NCBI GenBank assembly: GCA_003550305.1
Contig: QKYT01000360.1
Coordinates: forward strand, 90,650-117,023
DNA from: Glomus cerebriforme
Taxonomy: Eukaryota > Glomeromycota > Glomeromycetes > Glomerales > Glomeraceae
Direction: 5' to 3'
Length of the DNA stretch: 26,374 bases
Position numbers and translations under genes: made by a program. The stretch's first letter is position 1. Every line of letters begins with the position of its first letter. This document shows, one piece after another, positions 20,751 to 26,374 of this stretch. The notes under the pieces were generated by a model, which saw only the letters and a program-made list of their open reading frames with translations, searched no databases and was not told where the DNA came from.

Positions 20751-22507
20751 CATATTTGCTTGCTGCTTCTTTAAGTGTTAAATATGACCTAAAGAAGTTA
20801 TGTGTAATTTTTTTTTCCACCATTCATTGGAAATTTTTGGTATTAAATTTACTCTAATATCATTATTTTCAAAATTTCTAAATATTGAGTATATTTCCTT
20901 TCTCCATAAGTTGCATCTAATTCTTTTAAAAATTCTTTTAATTCTGGAACTACNTTTTCAATAGGATTAGAATCATTATTCAGACATGGTATAGAAGTTA
21001 ATTGTGATACTGGTGGTGGGTATGTAAAAATTGATTGTGATGGTGGCAGATATGTAGGAATTGGTTGTGATGGTGGTGGCAGATATGGAATTAATTGTGG
21101 TGATGGTGACGGATATGTAGAAATTGATTGTAATTGTGATGGTGGATATGTATAAGAAGGTTGTGATGAATGTGTTAAAGAATATATAGTTGATGTTAAA
21201 TGTGCATTTTTTGATACTTTAACTGAATTCATCATATTGAACAAAGGCCCACTTGGAAGATTATCAAAATCAGCAGCATTCTTAATCTAAAATTAATAAN
21301 TATAATTAATATTATTTAATTTAAAAAAAAATAAACAAATGATACAATAAAATTTAACATTTATAATTTCTGTTGTCCATAATTTTAAATGTAAAACAGT
21401 TAAATTTAGATGTCTGTCACCTTCAACATAACAATACTTATTATTGTGAATTGCACAATGATATTTATCATGCAATATTGTTAATACATTAGCTTTGCCT
21501 GCATTTTCTCCTTAATTTTGTCTTCTTTTGGAACATGGCTTGGCTTTTTTGTATTATGCGAACTGTTATGCAATTTTGCATTCTGTGATTTTTGAGATGA
21601 TTCAAATTCAGNTTCAGAAATTTCATCCAGATCACAAGAAGCCTATATAAAAATAATTATTNATCAATAAAATAATATATAAATNCATAATTAAAATTAA
21701 AGANTTANCTTTCTTTTAGGTTGAACATTTACAATAACCAGCATCATTTTCGTTGCTTTTTTTAATTTATCACAGTAGTCCAAAAATTCACTGAATTCAT
21801 GTTCATTTTCTAACCAATTTCCAGCTCCATGACTATTCTCAGTCTTGTATACCATTTTAAACTTCCCATAATTCATCAATCCATATTTTTCATCTAAATT
21901 ATCATGAATCTTTTCTTTAAATTCATATATATCATTAGGTTTTTTTTCCAATACTATTAATGAGGAAGGTTGTGATGATGTGTCATTAATAGTTTTTATT
22001 TGCAATTTAAATTTGAATGGTTCTTGTGGTAAAGGAGTAGATATAAAATCAGAATGATCAGATAATGAAGAAGCAGTAAAAGATAGATCTAGTAGTAATG
22101 GATCCAGAAGGAAATCCTTCACTTCAGGATTTTGATGAATCATTAAATGTAGTAGAGGGTGTTGTAGGTATAGAAGTTGTGGTAAAAGAGGGTATAGAAT
22201 CTGTAGTAAATGATTCTCGTTCAGTATTATTAATTTGATTTTTTTTTCCTTCACAATAAGGTTTACCATTACATGAAAAATATAATAATGTGTAATCAAA
22301 GGATTTATTAAGTCTACATTATACTTAAACTTTATTGTACTTTCTTGTATTTTTTGTACATAAATATTATCACTAACTAAATTATAAGAACAGTTTCTAT
22401 GAAATTTAACATCTTTAGTTCTATTTTTTTTTATTTGGCTTTACTGATTTATCACAGCAGTTACAAGTTTTTTTGATAAGTATTTACCACAATACATGCA
22501 TTTGTAT
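20751..22507 (-). pseudogene. Multi-domain protein with Cys-rich, PB1-like, Cys/His and SAM-like parts, broken
   Basis: Read on the minus strand, the parts are as follows. A Cys-rich start has YKCMYCGKYL, then CNCCDKS and FHRNCSYNL (22.5-22.35 kb). A Ser/Thr-rich linker includes FTTTSIPTTPSTTF. A PB1/ubiquitin-like stretch runs from FKLQIKTIND through IYEFKEKIHDNLDEKYG to ATKMMLVIVNVQPKRK, ending at 21709. An intron (21643-21708) has its donor masked by N bases but reads NTAANT. A Cys/His segment follows (HDKYHCAIHNNKYC, HLNLTVLHLKLW), then an intron at 21287-21358. A Pro/Ser/Tyr linker with repeats such as YLPPSQSIFTYPPP follows. The SAM-like end has LKEFLKELDATYGERKYTQY, then NDIRVNLIPKISNEWW and HITSLGHI. 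Breaks are one-base slips near 22135, 21518 and 20877, and a stop at 20778. It may be element-encoded or a host family expanded in Glomeromycotina; function unknown. Confidence 0.6.
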
Positions 22508-23074
22508 GTATAACGTATTACGTATTATTCTTGTGTTATGTAACAGTTGGATACTTGGATAATCATATTGTTACAAAAATCAGTCACCACCTGATTCACA
22601 TATTTTGAAAACAGCGATAAATCATAGGTATTATTATTACTTACTAAAAAATAACTATTTAGAGTGATCATATCAATAACTTATTATTATATTAGCAATT
22701 TATTTTTATGGTTGTGTTTCAACAATAAAGATGATTTAAAATCTGATAATGGAATTATGGATATTCTGATAATATGGAAAGTGGAAGCTATACATAGGAG
22801 AGTAACTTCTAACCTTTGAAATAATGTTTTATTATTTTTACGAATCCTTTCTGTGCAACAAATATAGCAATAGTGTGGTTAGTTGAATGACAACATTGAT
22901 CAGCAATCACTATTAAATTTCCAGCAGTATTCATACAAAAATTTATTGAGCAAAAATTAAAATTACGATAATGCAATATTATAATCATTTAAATCAAATG
23001 TTATCTCCATAGGTACATTAGACTCAATTGAATAATAAATCGATAATATCATTCCTTCATGGAATCTAAAACTA
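22508..23074 (-). other. Spacer with two weak coding-like fragments
   Basis: On the minus strand 22963-23076 is open for 37 codons (GSFRFHEGMIL...MEITFDLNDYNIALS), and 22809-22934 is open for 41 codons (MNTAGNLIVIADQCCHST...), in different frames. They could be remains of an element protein interrupted by the inverted-repeat element to the right, or chance. On the alternative reading, the first bases left of 23075 continue the GTPase gene for eight codons to a stop. No domain is recognised. Confidence 0.25.
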
Positions 23075-23942
23075 CCCTATAAAAAAAATCTGTGCGATTT
23101 TTGTTGAAAAATCATCCAATTAAATTCACTACGATTTCTGTATATTTGACCATACAATAAATGTGCTAAAAATTGCAATAAATCACACAATAATTGTATG
23201 GTAATTCATACAATAATCATCTTATTTTTGACCTGAATTTATNTAATTATTGTCCAATTTTTGTGCCAAATTTTAGGCCAAATTTTGTGCTAAATTTTAG
23301 GAATTATGATGGTCAAATTTTGGTCAAATTTTAGGAATTATGATGAGGCGCATTTTAGGAATTATGAGAATAGGCCAAATATTAGGCTGAATTTTAGAAA
23401 TTATGATGGGTTAAATTTTACAGTGAACTTATGAATTTTTATTAACTTATAATATAAAAATATAAAAATATACAAAATATTTCATAAATAAATTACTATA
23501 TAAATTGTTAATAATTTTAGTAAAAACTTTTTTTTAAAAAAATAAAAAAAATGGTATTAATATTAGTAGTTGGTAATATAAAATACAAAAATAAAAATAT
23601 TAGATTAGTATAAACATTTAAAATTGAATATTGTAATTTGCAATATCACAATTGCAATTATCTTGCATATATACTATATATATATATATAGCAAGGTAAA
23701 TCACATATTTATTGTATAGAAATCAAACTTTGTTATTTTATAATTTTAAAATTGTACGAAAATTGGATGAAAATTGGATGATTTTTTATTCTAAAATTTA
23801 AATTGTACAATTATCACATATTTTCTGTATATTATAAAAAACTGTGTGATTGATTTTTTGCAAAAACCTACAACAATTGTATGATTTTTGTATGGACTTG
23901 AATAAAAATTGTACAAAAATCAGGTAATCTTTTTTCATAGGG
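23075..23942. mobile_element. Inverted-repeat element (MITE-like), 868 bp, at the 3' end of the GTPase gene
   Basis: The left end is CCCTATAAAAAAAATCTG followed by GATTTTTGT. The reverse complement of the right end is CCCTATGAAAAAAGATTA followed by GATTTTTGT. Flanking triplets are CTA and TTA, compatible with a diverged 3-bp target duplication. Subterminal regions on both sides are rich in ACAATAATTGTATG and TTGTACAATT motifs and contain ATCATCCAATT on the left and on the reverse of the right. There is no transposase frame. The right terminus overlaps the last coding bases of the AIG1-type gene and provides its TGA (23935-23937). Confidence 0.7.
23267..23421. repeat. Minisatellite inside the inverted-repeat element
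   Basis: Degenerate tandem units built around AAATTTTAGGAATTATGATGG occur four to five times, with spacers such as GGCCAAATTTTGTGCT. Units are about 24-38 bp. They form the central core of the 868-bp element, a common place for array expansion in non-autonomous elements. Confidence 0.75.
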
Positions 23943-25262
23943 TTACAACCACACCCACAACAACACCTGCAAGATAACCTACTGCTGTTCCAATTCCTGG
24001 AGCCATTGCTGTTCCAACTGCTGCTCCTGTTATTCCACTAGATAAAATAGCAATACCTTTTGTATCTGATGTTTTTTCAACTTCTTTTTTAGGAACACTT
24101 GCAACTTTACTAACTTCTTTTTTAGGAACACTTGCAACTTTACTAACTTCTTTTTTAGGAACATTTGTAACTTTACTAACTTCTTTTTTAGGAACATTTG
24201 TAACTTTACTAACTTCTTTTATAGGAACACTTGTAGTTCTCCAATTATCTCTTTCAGAATCAGAATCAGTATCATAATTCTTCATTTGGCTTATCTTTAT
24301 TTCCAAATTTTCCTTCTCTTTTTTCAAATTTTCCTTCTCTTTTTCCCATTTTTCCCTTTCTTGTTCTCTTATTTTATTCTCGTATTCCCTTTTTCTTCTT
24401 TCATCATCCTCCTTTTTTTTACGCTGTTCCTCCGCAAGTCTTTTCTGGTTCTCTTCAAATTGTTTAGTAGAATACAGAACTTTTATCTGAGCAATAAATT
24501 TCTTGATTTCCGTTAATCGTTTTTCATGGGGTTCTCTTTCTGTCTCATAACAATCTGGATTCGGAGAGATACCCCAACGATTATTTATTTGTTCAATGAA
24601 AGTACGAAGGATTTCAATTTTATTCCAGGCTATTCGTTTATCTTTAACCTGGTTTCGATTTGCTTTAGAAAATACAACAATGAAATTATCTCTTGCATCT
24701 TTTCCAAGAAAATTTCTTATGGTCATCAAAGAATTCTTTTCTTCATCAGTAATTCTTCCCACTTCTATAAAAATCATTTAGTCAAACGCTACTAAAATAT
24801 ACAGGCATACAAGCAAAAGTTAATTTACATACCTAAAACCAAAAGAATTGCCCTGACCCCATGAGCACATTTATGAACAAATTCGGAAATTTTTTCAAGC
24901 GGATTTACCCCTTCACGAGTGTCAAATATTCCGGGAGTGTCAACAAGGTCATATGTTTTGTTTTCAAATGTAAATGTAGCTACTTCACAGTTTTTCGTTT
25001 TCGATTCCTATATTGTCATTAGTTCCTTCCTGATTATTAAACAATGAAATGAATCCAAAATATGAAACATAGAAATTACCCATTCGTCTGAAGCCGTAAA
25101 AGGATGGTTATCAAGTCTTCCAAGAAGTAGGTTTCCAAGGGTACTTTTCCCCGCACCTAAATAAATAGTTCTACTTTAGTTAATAATTACAATAACAAAA
25201 GACAAAGAAGTAAACTTGCCGGTTTTTCCTAACAAGAGGATAACTTCGTTTTGAACATTCAT
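23935..25262 (-). CDS. AIG1-type (GIMAP-like) GTPase with coiled coil, 11-residue repeats and Gly-rich hydrophobic tail
   Basis: Four exons (25220-25262, 25080-25156, 24833-25007, 23935-24764) join in frame to 374 aa. Intron 1 is GC..AG (63 nt) and splits the P-loop codons; the others are GT..AG. G1 is GKTGAGKST (residues 12-20) and G3 is DTPG (63-66). The AIG1 conserved box is AILLVLEVGRITDEEK, and the G4 region is FIVVFSKANRNQ, in the loose form common in fungal members. A Lys/Glu coiled coil spans about 201-260. Five 11-residue units, VPKKEVSKVTN-like, span 278-332. The last 40 residues are Gly/Ala/Val-rich and hydrophobic (GTAMAPGIGTAVGYLAGVVV), probably a membrane or oligomer interface. 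The family binds GTP and often self-assembles on membranes. The final codons and the stop come from an inserted element. The role in fungi is unknown. Confidence 0.9.
24067..24231 (-). repeat. 33-bp coding tandem repeat in the GTPase gene
   Basis: Five consecutive 33-bp units encode VPIKEVSKVTN, VPKKEVSKVTN, VPKKEVSKVAS, VPKKEVSKVAS and VPKKEVEKTSD. The two middle pairs are nearly identical at DNA level, showing recent unit duplication. The period is a multiple of three, so copy-number change keeps the frame. The array links the coiled coil to the hydrophobic tail. Confidence 0.9.
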
Positions 25263-25303
25263 TTCAAGAAAAATGATAATTATACAAATGAAATAAATCA
25301 CCC

Positions 25304-25311
25304 ATTTTATA
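25304..25311 (-). promoter_or_regulatory. Putative TATA box of the GTPase gene
   Basis: TATAAAAT on the minus strand lies about 42 bp upstream of the start codon at 25262, preceded by ACAC. It would imply a very short leader. It is the best TATA match near this gene, but such matches are frequent in AT-rich DNA. Confidence 0.35.
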
Positions 25312-26374
25312 GTGTTTTTATAACAACTATAGTCGGAACTGGTTGCTTTCCATGTGTCTCCATTCTTTCATTCTTTGGGACAGGCTCAATTTGTCACACA
25401 TATATTAGTCAATTTCAAGGTTAGTATACAAAATGTGTCATAAAATTGATATAGATCAACGTTGTACGCATTACACTTATTATGTATTACATTAGACAAT
25501 GTCCTGAACTAATATTTTTAAGTTTGCATATAATTCTCATTATATAATGATATAATGATATATATATTTGTTTTTGTCAATGTGTGTCATGCAGCTAAAG
25601 ACTTCTCATGTTAATTATATCATATGCACGACCAAGCTAACAAAAATTAAAAATAATGTACGTCTTTAATTCCTAAAGGGAATATTTTAATATATTTACC
25701 CTCTAACAAATGACTTTTTTTCATAATAAAATCGTATTATAAGTGAGATACCACAATGAGATTTATAGATAAACTTGTATGTAGTCATGTAGTCTTGTGT
25801 ATGGGAAACATCCGCAGTTGACCATACATTTTCAAAAAAAACTTGGAGTGGCCTAAAAGGTCTATTATGAAAGAAACCCCCAATGACTTTTCATTATGAG
25901 CTTGAATTGTGAAATATTGAATCCTATTAGACCAAAATGATGTACTTCAAGATATTTCTTTTAATAACAAATAAGGGCAATAAACAAAATTGAAAGTTAC
26001 TAACTACAATAGATCCCTAAAGAAAATATTCACTTAATAGTTCCATTCCCAGGTACGCATTTTCATATAATGTAGTCTTGTTATATTACCTTGAATACTA
26101 ATTTGTCTAAATCAACATACCTGACAACAGAAACTTTCGGATTTTTCCCAATAGACACGCGGAAAAATGAAAGACTGCAAAGAAATAATGATACATGGTG
26201 CATTAATAGGGACAAACGTAATTTCTTAAAGCCGGTGTTTGTTAACTATTTTTCATTAGTCACGTAGAAATTAATGATTCAGAGATTCTCCTAGTAGAAC
26301 AGCAAGTTTATGGGAACGTTGCGAAGTAACTAACATTAACTTTACAGAAACCTTTAATATTTATAAATATATTA
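25312..26374. other. AT-rich upstream flank of the GTPase gene
   Basis: No coding exon, RNA or repeat family was recognised to the end of the window. The bases around 25370-25400 and 26100-26170 are slightly less AT-rich. Regulatory sequence for the GTPase gene is expected here but no specific site can be supported. Confidence 0.45.

Noticed and set aside
18950..20800. Terminal inverted repeats of the Tc1-like element
   Set aside because: I compared flanks on both sides of the transposase and found no convincing matched ends, so no element boundary is given.
24286..24795. Plus-strand frames of 61-89 codons within the GTPase gene
   Set aside because: They are shadows of the antisense strand: Phe/Leu-rich translation of the complement of the Lys/Glu coiled coil.

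Overview
The window looks like nuclear DNA of a filamentous fungus, most likely an arbuscular mycorrhizal fungus of the Rhizophagus/Glomeromycotina type. The base composition is very AT-rich with many long A and T runs. Protein-coding genes are sparse and carry short introns, mostly 63-126 nt, with GT..AG ends. The recognisable families (a Dal5-like MFS permease, an ML-domain secreted protein, an AIG1-type GTPase, a Tc1-like transposase, a SAM-like repeat protein) are ones I associate with that lineage. The genus is an inference; no rRNA or marker gene is present.

Only two loci read as intact genes. The first is a ten-exon MFS transporter on the minus strand (13460-15689, 479 aa after splicing). 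The second is a four-exon AIG1-type GTPase on the minus strand (23935-25262, 374 aa). Both join in frame with no broken codon when introns are removed.

The rest is intergenic DNA and decayed elements. From 1 to 10.2 kb there are low-complexity tracts, two related copies of a double-hairpin repeat (about 1.2-1.43 kb and 7.2-7.43 kb), and a terminal-inverted-repeat element (4390-4956) around an unusually GC-rich, highly foldable island. An ML-domain pseudogene with its signal peptide lies at 10.2-10.6 kb. From 11.2 to 13.5 kb there are short interspersed repeats, a tandem duplication and a Helitron-like hairpin. After the MFS gene comes a broken, unrecognised fungal gene (16.67-18.18 kb), then a broken Tc1/mariner-like transposase (19.37-20.52 kb). 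On the opposite strand is a broken multi-domain gene with Cys-rich, PB1-like and SAM-like parts (20.75-22.51 kb).

An 868-bp element with terminal inverted repeats (23075-23942) abuts the 3' end of the GTPase gene and supplies its present stop codon. Isolated single N bases fall only in the repeat-like parts and never in the two intact genes, which suggests collapsed multi-copy sequence. The genes show no operon-like organisation and no shared pathway. The window is a mosaic of two functional genes in repeat-rich DNA.
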